Below, one piece after another: positions 1 through 7,559 of a stretch of DNA of 14,903 nt. Position 1 is the stretch's first letter. Each line of letters opens with the position of its first letter. Made by a program: the position numbers and the translations under genes. A model generated the notes under the pieces. It was not told the origin of the DNA. It made no database searches and worked only from the letters and a program-made list of their open reading frames with translations. The stretch comes from Lentibacillus juripiscarius JCM 12147 (GTDB lineage: Bacteria; Bacillota; Bacilli; Bacillales_D; Amphibacillaceae), in assembly GCA_001311805.1 (NCBI GenBank), contig BBCA01000065.1:1-14903 (forward strand), read 5' to 3'.

Positions 1-85
1 AGACCACTTTTGGGGGGCTTTTGGACTTGAGAAGCCTTCTCTCGGACTTTTCGGCGGTGCTTTCCCGCGAGCCATAGCAAGCCCC
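1..85. other. GC-rich segment at left edge, possible start of a partial CDS
   Basis: This segment is visibly richer in G and C than the AT-rich operon beside it. On the minus strand an ATG at 75 opens a frame with no stop to the window edge (25 codons, beginning MARGKAPPKSPREG), preceded by a weak GGGG at about 6 bases. The peptide is basic and proline-rich and I recognise no family. The segment also holds a short inverted repeat, GAGAAG-C-CTTCTC. It could be the start of the next gene, or a dispersed intergenic repeat unrelated to the pilus operon. The composition change is seen directly; both readings are inference. Between here and 124 I see nothing else. Confidence 0.3.
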
Positions 86-123
86 TGTTCTATAAATTAT
101 TTGAATTTCAGATTTAAGGTCTG

Positions 124-933
124 TCATGAAGGATCCCTGTAACGATAATTATATTGATAATAAAAAACTCGTTTTTCAGTCGTAAAAGAGTATTTCCCCC
201 AAACGTCCTTACTGTCACTTGTCTCTTCTGTCTCGACCATTTTCATTTCACCAGAATCCAATTTCATTATTTCAGAATCGATTACTTTTAGTTCTTCTTG
301 GTTTTTATTTGCTGCACGAATCTTGACCTGCACCTCCTTGGTACCATCCAGATTACTGCGAACATAAAACACATTATTATATTTCTTATCACAGTTTCTT
401 ATATTTAAGCAACTATCCTCAGAGCGAACCAGTACTAACGAAATATCTTCATTTTTGGTGTGTCTTCCATTGCATTCACTGCATCATTTAGGGTTACTGC
501 ATAAGCTATTTTTGTCCGATTGGTACAAACCACAGAAAGAAAAACAACATCACTCCAGCCAGTACACCGGAAAAGAGCCATATTGCTTTTGGATTATGAA
601 GTGTTTTCGGGAGATTTTTACGGCGGGCAATTATTGTAGAAATAATATTAATGACTGCAATAACTGCCCACAGTGCTCCAACCGCGATAAGCCCAATAAT
701 ACTCGAAAAACTGTTTAGAAAGAATGCCAGATTGTAGGTAGAAAAAGATAGACATTTAGCGCTAAACTGACTGCAGTTATCACCATGAGCAATATTAATG
801 GGCCTTTCCAATTGACGTGATCTCTTTTGCCATTTTTGACATCAATCATGGACCATATAATCCAGATAAAAGGGATGCAATAAATGATGGCCACTATTCC
901 AACATATAACAAAAGACTATAACATCCTTTCAA
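124..933 (-). CDS. Hypothetical four-helix membrane protein with C-terminal soluble domain (frameshifted)
   Basis: After three one-base corrections this reads as about 270 aa. The N-terminal half has four hydrophobic helices (for example LLLYVGIVAIIYCIPFIWII, then helices starting near LILLMVITAV, IIGLIAVGAL and AIWLFSGVLA). The C-terminal half, from about residue 145, is polar, contains two cysteines (DSCLNIRNC) and ends YRYRDPS. The breaks lie at A/T runs at 742-746, 509-513 and 452-456, and adding one base to each gives a continuous frame. The likely start is TTG at 933, directly after an in-frame stop and with only a weak ribosome site, so the start is uncertain. It is the last gene of the pilus operon visible here. 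I do not recognise the family. A sensor or envelope role is only a guess from the topology. Confidence 0.6.
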
Positions 934-1031
934 TTATCTAATTCTTGTTCAGTAACCGGTTTGAAACCGGCATTTAAACAATGCAACCCAGTCGCAAATA
1001 CTGATAGAGTTATCCCTATTACCATCAAGTA

Positions 1032-1217
1032 CTATTTAAGTAATACCTTTCCGTTTAAAATAAAAGTTGCGTATTTGAAGGTATTGTTACAAATAAATAG
1101 AAATGAAGTACGAGACCTCATACTCCATTTCAAATTCCCATTGATTGAGGGATTGTTAAGGCCATTTGATAATAAGATAGGATGCTGATTTTCAAATCTT
1201 ACCTTTTTAAAAAGCAT
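1032..1217 (-). CDS. Uncertain small ORF, possibly frameshifted
   Basis: An ATG at 1217 follows a good GAGGG site 27 bases after the stop of the upstream gene, as expected for the next operon gene. The frame gives 61 aa (MLFKKVRFENQHPILLSNGL to NGKVLLK) with no domain I recognise. Directly downstream, an ATG at 1025 opens a 31-codon frame (MVIGITLSVFATGLHCL...) whose stop overlaps the TTG start at 933. Adding one A near 1034 would instead extend the first frame by about 30 residues to a stop near 942. Given the many homopolymer indels nearby, the true protein may be a merged version of about 90 aa. The region could also be non-coding. Confidence 0.35.
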   Translation of the reverse strand: MLFKKVRFENQHPILLSNGLNNPSINGNLKWSMRSRTSFLFICNNTFKYATFILNGKVLLK

Positions 1218-1244
1218 TATTACCCTCTTTCACCCTTATCGAAT

Positions 1245-1415
1245 TCATATGATTTTTCGCATTAAAGGAAGACCCAAGCCGACAACTATGGCTGTTATTG
1301 GAAAGCCTCCGGAACCTGCCAGCCATTCAATAACCGTGACTGGTACGAAAATGGCATAGATAAAAATCATTAAAACCAGATAAAACCTTCTCCAGCGTTT
1401 TTCGGATTTAGACAT
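1245..1415 (-). CDS. Small two-helix membrane protein
   Basis: This intact 56-aa protein begins MSKSEKRWRRF. It has two hydrophobic segments (YLVLMIFIYAIFVPVTVI and FPITAIVVGLGLPLM) and a strongly basic N-terminus, which suggests the N-terminus stays in the cytoplasm. I chose the ATG at 1415 over the one at 1433 because a GGGAGAAGAG purine-rich site lies just upstream of it. The gene starts 27 bases after the lipoprotein stop, so it is very likely in the same transcript. No family is recognised. Small membrane proteins of this kind are common in envelope-assembly operons, but no function can be assigned. Confidence 0.65.
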   Translation of the reverse strand: MSKSEKRWRRFYLVLMIFIYAIFVPVTVIEWLAGSGGFPITAIVVGLGLPLMRKII

Positions 1416-1442
1416 CTTCTCTTCTCCCTTCAAAAATGTTGG

Positions 1443-1952
1443 TTAACCTTCATCCTCCAGTTCAAAATTATACTCCTCTGCCAAATCTTCCATCTTTTGA
1501 TCGGCCTTTTGTGCTTTCTCACCAGCTTCGATATATTTTTCATCGGCCTCCATAATTATTTCATTCGCTTCTTCTTCACTAATCGATTGATTGACCATTT
1601 TTTCCAGTACGTCATATTTCATTTGAAATGCATCATACCAGGCATCAACTTGGTCAGCCCGTAGTGAATGGTACTCCTTCACTACTTTTGATTCAGGCTC
1701 CTGTGAGTCCATATAATCCTTTATTTCGTTTACGATTGGGAATAATTCATTCTTTTGGACAGTATACGCTTCTTCAAAGGATGCCGAACTGAGTGATTTT
1801 TCGTTTAGCGTATCGATTTTCGTCAATTTACTGTTCACATTCTCAACGTAACCATTATGGTAGTCCGCTAGTTCTTCTGATTCCGCTGAAGCACAGGCAG
1901 CCAGCAACAGCAACACAGCAAAACATATAAACAGCTTTATGTTCCGATCCAT
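1443..1952 (-). CDS. Small helical lipoprotein of unknown function
   Basis: This is an intact gene of about 169 aa. A hydrophobic signal ends in a lipobox (LLLLAAC), so the mature protein should start at that cysteine and be anchored to the outer face of the membrane. The rest is charged and predicted helical, rich in Glu and Lys (SISEEEANEIIMEADEK, ADQKMEDLAEEYN), which suggests a coiled-coil or helical bundle. The ATG at 1952 is preferred over that at 1970 because AAGGA lies 9 bases upstream of it. It follows the TadG-like gene by 22 bases. The overall design resembles small cell-wall-associated lipoproteins of Bacillus such as YkyA, but I cannot assign it to that family. It may be a pilus accessory or pilotin-like factor; that is inference. 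Confidence 0.75.
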   Translation of the reverse strand: MDRNIKLFICFAVLLLLAACASAESEELADYHNGYVENVNSKLTKIDTLNEKSLSSASFEEAYTVQKNELFPIVNEIKDYMDSQEPESKVVKEYHSLRADQVDAWYDAFQMKYDVLEKMVNQSISEEEANEIIMEADEKYIEAGEKAQKADQKMEDLAEEYNFELEDEG

Positions 1953-1974
1953 TAAATCAGTCCTTATCATTAAA

Positions 1975-2645
1975 TCAATTAAGTGAAGTCACTTCATTAC
2001 CATCCCATACAATACCCAGAAAATCAATTTTAGGACCAGCAGACTCTTGATAGACATTTTCCTTAATACCTTCCATGTACCCATCAAAAGATACTGATTC
2101 CATTTCATTGGCTGCACGTACATAAAAGCGGTCGTCCTTTATTGCTAACTCCGCTCCATCCAATACACCATCATTTGCAAGAATTGCGCTTCTTGTTTTA
2201 TCAATAACCTTTGATTCAATATCCTCGTCTGCAAGCAACTCATTCAGCTTACTTCTGACCACGTCTTTATTAAGTTCTTCCGATAAAACCTGATCAAACG
2301 CTTCCAGTTCAATCTCATTAGCTGTCCAGTCAGCATAATTTTCTGAGCCTGATAATTCGGATGCTCTGTCATCAACCATTTCTTCAATATCTTCAAAGAA
2401 TGCCTGAAGTGCTCCCTCCAACGTTTCATCTTCATATTCATACACTACACGGCGTACTTCTTCATACAAAACACTTGATGCAGCCATGCTAGCCTGTTGC
2501 ACGGTAGTACTAGACTGTTCCTTTGTAGCCAAAACCCCACCTAGGTTCACAACAAAATCAGCAAGATCATAATAATACTTAACATGCCAAGCACAAATAG
2601 GGCAATATTACCATCTTCATTTTGAAATCGTTTCATTAACTTCAT
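1975..2645 (-). CDS. TadG-like Flp pilus assembly protein (one frameshift)
   Basis: After one correction (A run at 2554-2557) this is 223 aa. The N-terminus, MKLMKRFQNEDGNIALFV, is followed by a hydrophobic helix (LGMLSIIMILLILFVVN) and a polar extracytoplasmic domain. This is the layout of TadE/TadG-type pseudopilins. The motif differs from a classic prepilin: after the Gly the residues are N-I-A-L-F, without the conserved Glu at +5, so cleavage by the prepilin peptidase is doubtful. The rest is acidic (EDETLEGALQAFFEDIEEM). It has no VWA domain, unlike long TadG proteins of Proteobacteria. The start ATG overlaps the TGA of the TadE-like gene, which indicates translational coupling. TadG-like is my best call; the specific subfamily is unsure. 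Confidence 0.75.
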
Positions 2646-3042
2646 TCAATCACCCTGCTGCTGGCCGTTGCTGAATATGGAATAGAAGGTATTGTATAAC
2701 CAAATAATTCGCTTGGCAAAAAACCAAACGTATTTCTACATTTGCTTCAGCAGTGAACTCTTTACTCCCCAGGCTTGACCCTGATACTCCCTGACTCTGC
2801 AGATAATTACCGGTAGTCGAAAGAATGTTATTTGCCGCCGCACTTGCTTCACCTGCATTCTGGGTTATAGAATAAACTTTAGCATATTCATTGGCCGCAG
2901 ACTGAGTGACCAGGACACCATTAATTCCCACAATAAATTGCCAAATAATCATCAGTAAAAGCAAAGCCAAGGGTAGAATTCCTATAAATTCAATTGTGGC
3001 TGATCCATCTTCATTTTTAAACCTTCTTTTCAATAGTTTCAT
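2642..3042 (-). CDS. tadE: TadE-like pseudopilin (one frameshift)
   Basis: The corrected protein is 133 aa. It starts MKLLKRRFKNEDGSATIEF and carries the TadE-type prepilin signature: a short basic leader, a Gly cleavage point, then S-A-T-I-E-F with Glu at +5, followed by a long hydrophobic helix (IGILPLALLLLMIIWQFIVG). In known Tad systems TadE is processed by the prepilin peptidase and is needed for fibre assembly. A one-base contraction in the A run at 2718-2723 breaks the frame. Adding the base converts a meaningless tail into SELFGYTIPSIPYSATASS and a stop overlapping the next start. AGGAG lies 9 bases before the ATG. Family call is firm; that it functions with the flp gene here is inference from the shared operon. 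Confidence 0.85.
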
Positions 3043-3092
3043 AGAATGACACTCCTGGATTTTATATAAAACGAACCCTTTATTATGGCAAT

Positions 3093-3474
3093 TTAATTTA
3101 AATTAGGATATCTCAGCCCTTTGATTAACGCCTTGTTGGACTCTGTTTGTCTTTTGATATTATCCTTCTGAACTACTTCCTTAAATTGGATTTTGACAAA
3201 CTCTCCAAGTTATCCACATAAGCAGCTTGTTCAGAGCCGCTTTTAGATTTTCCTTGCCCCTCGGAATTTTATAAAGGATCCAGATCTAGTTATAGTTGAG
3301 GATACCGTAAACCTTTTCTAATTTCCACAAACCCTTTACGCCACTAATTCTACAAGTCTTTCCTGGTAATCCAAATTATTGTTTATTGCATAAAGTGCCC
3401 AAGAATGATGTTGGCTGGATAGCTATAACAACAATCGCCAATGAAACTAATATCTTTTTTAGCCACCTACTCAT
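3093..3474 (-). CDS. Small exported or membrane-anchored protein, frame disrupted at several sites
   Basis: A GGGAG site 7 bases upstream supports the ATG at 3474. The product opens with a clear signal or anchor (MSRWLKKILVSLAIVVIAIQ). The frame then breaks repeatedly. Convincing pieces in different frames are ALYAINNNLDYQERLVELVA, VEIRKGLRYPQL, SGSEQAAYVDNLESLSKSNL and QTESNKALIKGLRYPNLN, the last ending at a stop at 3095-3093. At least three indels are needed to join them, and I could not place all of them at obvious runs. KGLRYP occurs twice with different codons, so the gene may contain an internal repeat or be two tandem small ORFs. It lies between the 56-aa membrane gene and tadE. Function unknown. 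Confidence 0.5.
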
Positions 3475-3490
3475 GTACGCTCCCACTTTC

Positions 3491-3660
3491 CTACACAATA
3501 TGCCCTCGAACCTTGGCTTCAAGCGTTTCCAGTGCTTCACGCCACTTGAGAATAAAAGATGTCATAAGCATGATAATAAATGGATAAATAATAATATTGA
3601 GAGTCATCTGGGTGATTACCTGTGCAGCAAAATCTGCAGGTCCTGGTTTGTGATTTTCAT
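3491..3660 (-). CDS. 56-aa membrane protein sharing its core with the adjacent multi-pass protein (one frameshift)
   Basis: AAAGGA lies 9 bases upstream of the ATG at 3660. With one base added to the A run at 3629-3632 the frame gives 56 aa: MKITNQDLQIF, then a core containing two hydrophobic stretches (LNIIIYPFIIMLMTSFIL), then a charged tail REALETLEAKVRGHIV. The 31-residue core is encoded by 94 bases identical to the 3' end of the multi-pass membrane gene at 4555-4648, whereas the two flanks are unrelated. So this is a chimera: its own start and tail around a copied segment, or the source of that segment. It lies 57 bases after protein B. No known family recognised. Confidence 0.6.
3535..3628. 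repeat. 94-bp exact direct repeat, copy 1
   Basis: These bases are identical to 4555-4648 at every position, 1020 bases apart and in the same orientation. On the minus strand the copy encodes the core of the 56-aa membrane protein, from AAQVITQM to LKWRE. Outside the 94 bases the flanks are different. Lack of any synonymous change means a very recent copy or gene conversion, or an assembly artefact. Confidence 0.95.
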
Positions 3661-3716
3661 TTTAAATCATCCTTTAAAAGATAAGACAACCTGAAAACAG
3701 AGCAATTCTTCATCTT

Positions 3717-4544
3717 TTACGCGTTCCTTAAATCCTTTTTAAGTTTTTCATAATCGTTATCCAGAATTTGCTGATAATAAGATTTAACTTTCCTATAATA
3801 TTCTCTTTCACTTATATCCGCCATATCTTCAACATAGCTGATTCTGACAATCTCTGACCTAAGCTTTTTTACTGCCGGCAAACTCTTCTGCATACCTCTG
3901 AATCTCCACATTAGATAATTCATTTACAGCAGGGTTTTCTTTTACATTCTTTTCTATAAAAGCAAAGTTGTCTGCCATATCAAATGAGATATTCAACTGT
4001 CTGAACTGAATGTAATCCAGCTCAAGTAAAATTTCCTGAAGATATTCGATATCTGCTATCGTATATTTCTTACCTTCTTCAATCTTTTGTTCAATGAATT
4101 TTTGATAACCGTCCATCAGTCCAATATGCCTATTTTGATATTCAAAAATGGAATGAATCGCTTCCAGACACTTTTGGTAATTCATTCTTTCTTTTTCTGT
4201 TAACCCGGATGTCTGCATAACAGTTTTCAAAAAGATTGCATTTTATGGTAAGCTTGCATATTGATGTTTTGTCTTTCACTTCCATTCTTTCGAATAGTGG
4301 AAAGATAATTATATAGACTCAGTATCCATTTGTAAGCTGTATGATATTGATCTGTTTGGGTGTCAGGAGCGGTGGAAATGACAGCCGTACCCCCTTTTCC
4401 GGTTATCTTCTTTTTATAGTTGACTAGATAAAAATCATTTCCATCCAAATGCAAGTGGTGCTGAGCAATTTTATATGTTTCCAAAAACTGCTTATATTTT
4501 TTGCTTCATCAAAATGATTGATTAGTTATTGACAACTTAGACAT
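3717..4544 (-). CDS. Accessory protein B, paralogue of protein A (frameshifted)
   Basis: The corrected product is about 275 aa, soluble and largely helical after a short N-terminal beta-like part (LDGNDFYLVNYKKK). It is clearly a paralogue of protein A at 5277-6098. Matching points in order are GNDFYLVNY / GNEYFMVNY, ERQNINMQ / ERANINMN, LLELDYIQFRQL / LGEIGYIQYQQL, ELSNVEI / ELSNPEV, and a similar basic C-terminus (LKKDLRNA / LRKELRHPS). Frame breaks are at 4511-4514, 4497-4502, 4229-4233 and 3865-3870, all homopolymers. The start is ATG 4544, or TTG 4535 with better spacing from GGGAGG; both overlap the end of the membrane gene. No signal peptide, so probably cytoplasmic. I recognise no family. 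Confidence 0.7.
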
Positions 4545-5225
4545 CCTCCCTCTACTTCACGCCACTTGAGAATAAAAGATGTCATAAGCATGATAATAAA
4601 TGGATAAATAATAATATTGAGAGTCATCTGGGTGATTACCTGTGCAGCGAAGGAAGACGTAATGTTAAATAACTGATATGTAACAAATATACCTAATAAA
4701 AGTTCAGCTAATCCTGCCAGCATAATGATTAACATAATCTTAAAAAATTTCTTTTTGCCAATCCGAAAACCTTCTTTAAACGAATTCCAGACTGATTTTT
4801 CATCGAAAATACTTATATACGGAATTGGAAATACTAACGCAAGGAAAATTAATCCTGGTAATACAAGAAACATAAAACCAAGGTGGTGACCACAGAAACG
4901 ATACATGCAAATACGAAAACTGTAAAACCATTGGCCAAAAATGGTAAACTGAGTTTCGTAAATTGTTTTCGACCCCCTGTATATTCGTTATAAACGAAAC
5001 GGATATAGGGAATTGCGCATAAAGATATAGTAATAGTGTAATAAGTCCGTAATAAATGTCTGCGACTGAATAAACAGTTAAATCGCTTGGTGTAATTGCA
5101 TATATGTAATTGGTAACGAATGAATGCACCATCAATAATGGTAATGTTGTTGTCAGCATTAGAACTAATATTTTTTCGAATTTGCCTGTGTATACATCCC
5201 ATGTGTATTTAAGCGGTTTTTCCAT
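4526..5225 (-). CDS. Multi-pass membrane protein between paralogues A and B (frameshifted)
   Basis: The corrected product is 233 aa with about six hydrophobic segments, beginning MEKPLKYTWDVYTGKFEKIL. A motif between helices, FDEKSVWNSFKEGFRIGKKK, resembles the conserved loop of YciC/DUF975-type and related polytopic proteins; this likeness is from memory and not checked. AAGGAG lies 6 bases upstream of the ATG at 5225. Four indels at runs (5013-5014, 4973-4977, 4937-4941, 4874-4877) interrupt the frame. Correcting them joins AQIPYIRFVYNEYTG, VENNLRNSVYHF and LANGFTVFVFACIVSV into one chain. The last 31 residues before the short tail VEGGCLSCQ are encoded by the 94-bp repeat. Its place between two soluble paralogues suggests a membrane partner for them, which is inference. 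Confidence 0.7.
4555..4648. repeat. 94-bp exact direct repeat, copy 2
   Basis: This is the second copy of the repeat at 3535-3628. It encodes the final transmembrane helix region of the multi-pass membrane protein (AAQVITQM to LKWRE on the minus strand), close to its C-terminus. The segment fits naturally as the last helix of a polytopic protein, so this may be the original copy; that direction is inference. Confidence 0.95.
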
Positions 5226-5276
5226 GCTATTCTCCTTGTCACCTTTTAATAACAATTATAATTTTTCCACTTTATC

Positions 5277-6098
5277 CTAGCTTGGATGTCTCAGTTCTTT
5301 CCTTAAAGAAGCATTAACTTTCGATAGACTTTCATAAAAACTCTTTTTTCCACCTCGATATGTTCTTCTTTTGTCAATTCAGCCATATTTGGTTGATAAG
5401 TAAGATCTTCTATTACTTTACGCTGTTTATTAGCGTTTATAGAAAATTCATCCAAGTATCTTTTAACAGTACTATTTATATGTTTTTTCACTTCCGGATT
5501 ACTCAATTCCTTGATATACTTGAACTTTGGTATAGACTCATAATTTGCTACTAATTGCTGATATTGAATATAGCCTATTTCACCAAGGCAATTTGCCGCT
5601 TCATCAATATCCTTCCTTGTAAAGGATTCTAATTCACCCTCAAAATACTTCATTTCTTTGTTATAGTAGTCGTTATATATATCAATCAAGCGTTTCTGCA
5701 ATTCCAAAATATTGTTTGTACTTTCCAAACAATATTCAAAGACCTCTTTGGTTTCTTGATCTAAATATTCATTACTATTTTTTAAAACTTCAGACAAAAA
5801 TCTTTTATCGCAGTAAATGAATTCATGTTGATATTTGCTCTTTCTCCTCCGTGTGTAAAAATCAACGTTCCTAATTCTGCTCTTTCTAATAGTGCATCAA
5901 ATGCTTTCAAATAGTCATTTTTACTAGCCTCGCCATTCGGCGAAATGATTGCAATACCTTTAGTCTGTTTTCCTTTTTCATAATTCACCATAAAATATTC
6001 ATTTCCATTAATAAGATAAGAACCTGGATTAACATCGCAAGTTTCGAAAACTTTTGTACTTTTTCCTTTTTCTCAATAAGTGGGTCATTATATTTCAC
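5277..6098 (-). CDS. Accessory protein A, paralogue of protein B (frameshifted)
   Basis: The corrected product is 274 aa. It starts at a GTG at 6098, with GGGGAG 8 bases upstream. The N-terminal quarter has alternating hydrophobic strands (SYLINGNEYFMVNYEKGKQ, GIAIISPNG). A conserved-looking GGERANINMN segment follows near residue 90, and the rest is helical and charged. Three one-base contractions break it: 6052-6055, 5796-5800 and 5314-5315. The last correction replaces a short tail with NASLRKELRHPS, matching the end of protein B. It has no signal peptide or membrane helix, so it is probably cytoplasmic. It sits between the W/G-repeat protein and the multi-pass membrane protein. Duplication with B suggests a heterodimer or two related substrates. 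No known family recognised. Confidence 0.75.
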
Positions 6099-6131
6099 AT
6101 TAATCACTCCCCTTTAACCATTAAATATGTG

Positions 6132-6167
6132 GTTAACAGAAATGAGCTATAGCTCATTTCTGTTAAC
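6132..6167. promoter_or_regulatory. 36-bp perfect palindrome (RNA hairpin)
   Basis: The left half GTTAACAGAAATGAGCTA is the exact reverse complement of the right half TAGCTCATTTCTGTTAAC. It covers the stop codon of the W/G-repeat gene and lies 34 bases before the start of protein A. No run of T follows on either strand, so it is not a canonical terminator. In the operon mRNA it would form a strong hairpin that could stabilise the upstream message, mark a processing point or lower downstream expression. A DNA-binding site is less likely within an operon. Confidence 0.85.
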
Positions 6168-7532
6168 TAAATAGGCCTGTAACAGCGTCCCAGCCTTTTT
6201 TAGCTATATTTTTCGTTCCTTCCCAGGCTTTCTTGCCTGTGTCTTTGATAGAATCCCAATTTTTGGCTACGGCTTTAGTAACTTTTGATGCTCCCCAAAG
6301 GACTGCTCCACCAGCAACCATTACGCCTCCAGCCACTCTTGCACCTGGTATGGGAGTCGCAGAGGTCACAACACCAGCACTCATCAATGTGTTACCTGCG
6401 CTTTCTCCTACATCAGCCACTGCAGCAGTTTTTTCTGCCCCACTTGCATTACTATCCATCACGTCAGAAGCATTTTGCCATTTATTAAAAGTTTTAACTC
6501 CTGAATATGCTGTACCCACGGCAGCAGTGGCTACATTAAACTTGGACAAAGCCTTCTCAATTCCAGTTGGTTTTCCAACAGAAGGTTTGGCAATTACAGC
6601 TCTATTAGCTTTTGATGTATTTGCAAGGTCCTTAGCTTTATTTAAATTAGTAGCACCTTTTTTTAGCAGTACTTACCTTTCTGCCATCCTGAAAGCTTCT
6701 ATATCCCTTAACTCCCTCGTTAAGATTTATAGCTGCCTCAGCTGGATCTGTTATCCTTTGATCCACTCCTGCTAATTTCAGTCCATTTACTAGCATACCC
6801 CCGTACGCTTTTGAGGCAGTTGAACCGAAACCGGAACCAGTTCTCCCAACGTCTTGGTAACGTTGATGTTTTAAACCAGCCTCGACGAATAAAGCAGTAC
6901 CGCCCATTATATCAGTAGTGACATATTTCATTATATCCGCAGCACTAACGTCAGTTCCATCTCCATTGGTGCCTGTTCCGACTGTTCTTTGGCCTGATGT
7001 TCCATTTCCAATCGTACCGTTTCCGTTAAACCCGTTCTTTGACCATAGATCACCAGTTGTTCCATTTCCGTTGAATCCGGATTGTAACCACGGATAACCA
7101 TTGGTGCCATCACCTTGAAATCCATTCTTCCCCCCATTCGTTACCCGAAGTTCCATTTCCATTAAAACCGGATTGTGACCATGGATCGCCAGAAGAGCCA
7201 TCCTGTGACCACCCATCTGCATACCATCCCTCTAAATACCAAGGAATGTGCGACCAGTCATAGCCTCCACCAGCTTCATTTCCCGAGGGAGGAGCTTCAG
7301 TACCTTCACCTTGCCAAGTGTCACCATTCCACGTTTCACCTTGCCATTTTAAATTGGAACCATCCCATGGGTTCCCGTTCCAGGTGTCGCCCCTCCATGT
7401 ATTGCCTTCCCATGTGTCTCCACTCCAGGAACTAACAGCATAAACTGTAGGAGTTATTACTGGAAAGAACGTTATTAAAAATATAACAGCCAATAGCAAG
7501 CTTTTCTTTAACCATTTACCAATCTTTATCAC
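6163..7532 (-). CDS. Secreted tryptophan/glycine-repeat protein (two frameshifts)
   Basis: The corrected product is 455 aa. Residues 1-32 are a signal peptide (KKSLLLAVIFLITFFPVI, cleavage near VYA). Residues about 36-76 carry period-five repeats of the type W-x-G-D/N-T (SGDTWEGNTWRGDTW). Residues about 101-193 carry longer Gly/Asn/Thr-rich repeats such as SGFNGNGTSG. The C-terminal half is Ala/Gly-rich with hydrophobic stretches (IPGARVAGGVMVAGGAVLWG) and ends in a Lys/Trp amphipathic tail (KAWEGTKNIAKKGWDAV). Breaks are at the C run 7130-7135 and the T run 6658-6664. The start is GTG 7532, with AAGG about 9 bases upstream. Surface adhesion, matrix or a membrane-active role are all possible. 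I cannot name a family. Confidence 0.75.
6953..7232 (-). repeat. Gly/Asn/Thr-rich repeat region in the W/G-repeat gene
   Basis: Diverged units of roughly 20 codons encode variants of W-S/L-Q/K-S/N-G-F-N/Q-G-N/D-G-T (for example LQSGFNGNGTTGDLW and SKNGFNGNGTIG). The units decay into shorter GTG/GNG repeats at the end. A similar unit of about 60 bases can be followed at DNA level, which makes the region prone to copy-number change and misassembly. The frameshift at 7130-7135 lies inside it. Confidence 0.8.
7305..7430 (-). repeat. Five-residue tryptophan repeat (WxG[DN]T) array
   Basis: About eight consecutive short units place Trp every five residues: SGDTW, EGNTW, RGDTW, NGNPW, then a longer DGSNLKW, then QGETW and NGDTW. 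Such regular Trp/Gly spacing suggests a flat beta-like repeat or a carbohydrate/cell-wall contact surface; this structural view is inference. The array follows directly after the signal peptide, so it would be the N-terminus of the mature secreted protein. Confidence 0.85.
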
Positions 7533-7559
7533 CCTCTTTTACCTTGCTACAACTGGGTG

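Noticed and set aside
3063..3091. TTGCCA - 17 bases - TATATA on the minus strand just upstream of tadE, a possible internal promoter
   Set aside because: The implied start site falls on or next to the tadE ribosome binding site, leaving almost no leader, and the -10 match is only 4 of 6.
3386..3694. Plus-strand open frame of 102 codons
   Set aside because: It is antisense to the 56-aa membrane gene and the small exported gene, covers part of the duplicated segment, and shows no ribosome site or family motif.
6233..6775. Long plus-strand open frame of 180 codons
   Set aside because: It is a shadow of the Ala/Gly-rich minus-strand coding sequence of the W/G-repeat protein, whose composition keeps the opposite frame open.
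6953..7430. Possible CRISPR-like or tandem DNA array in the repeat region
   Set aside because: The units are diverged, lack constant repeats with unique spacers and are in frame with the secreted protein, so they are coding repeats.
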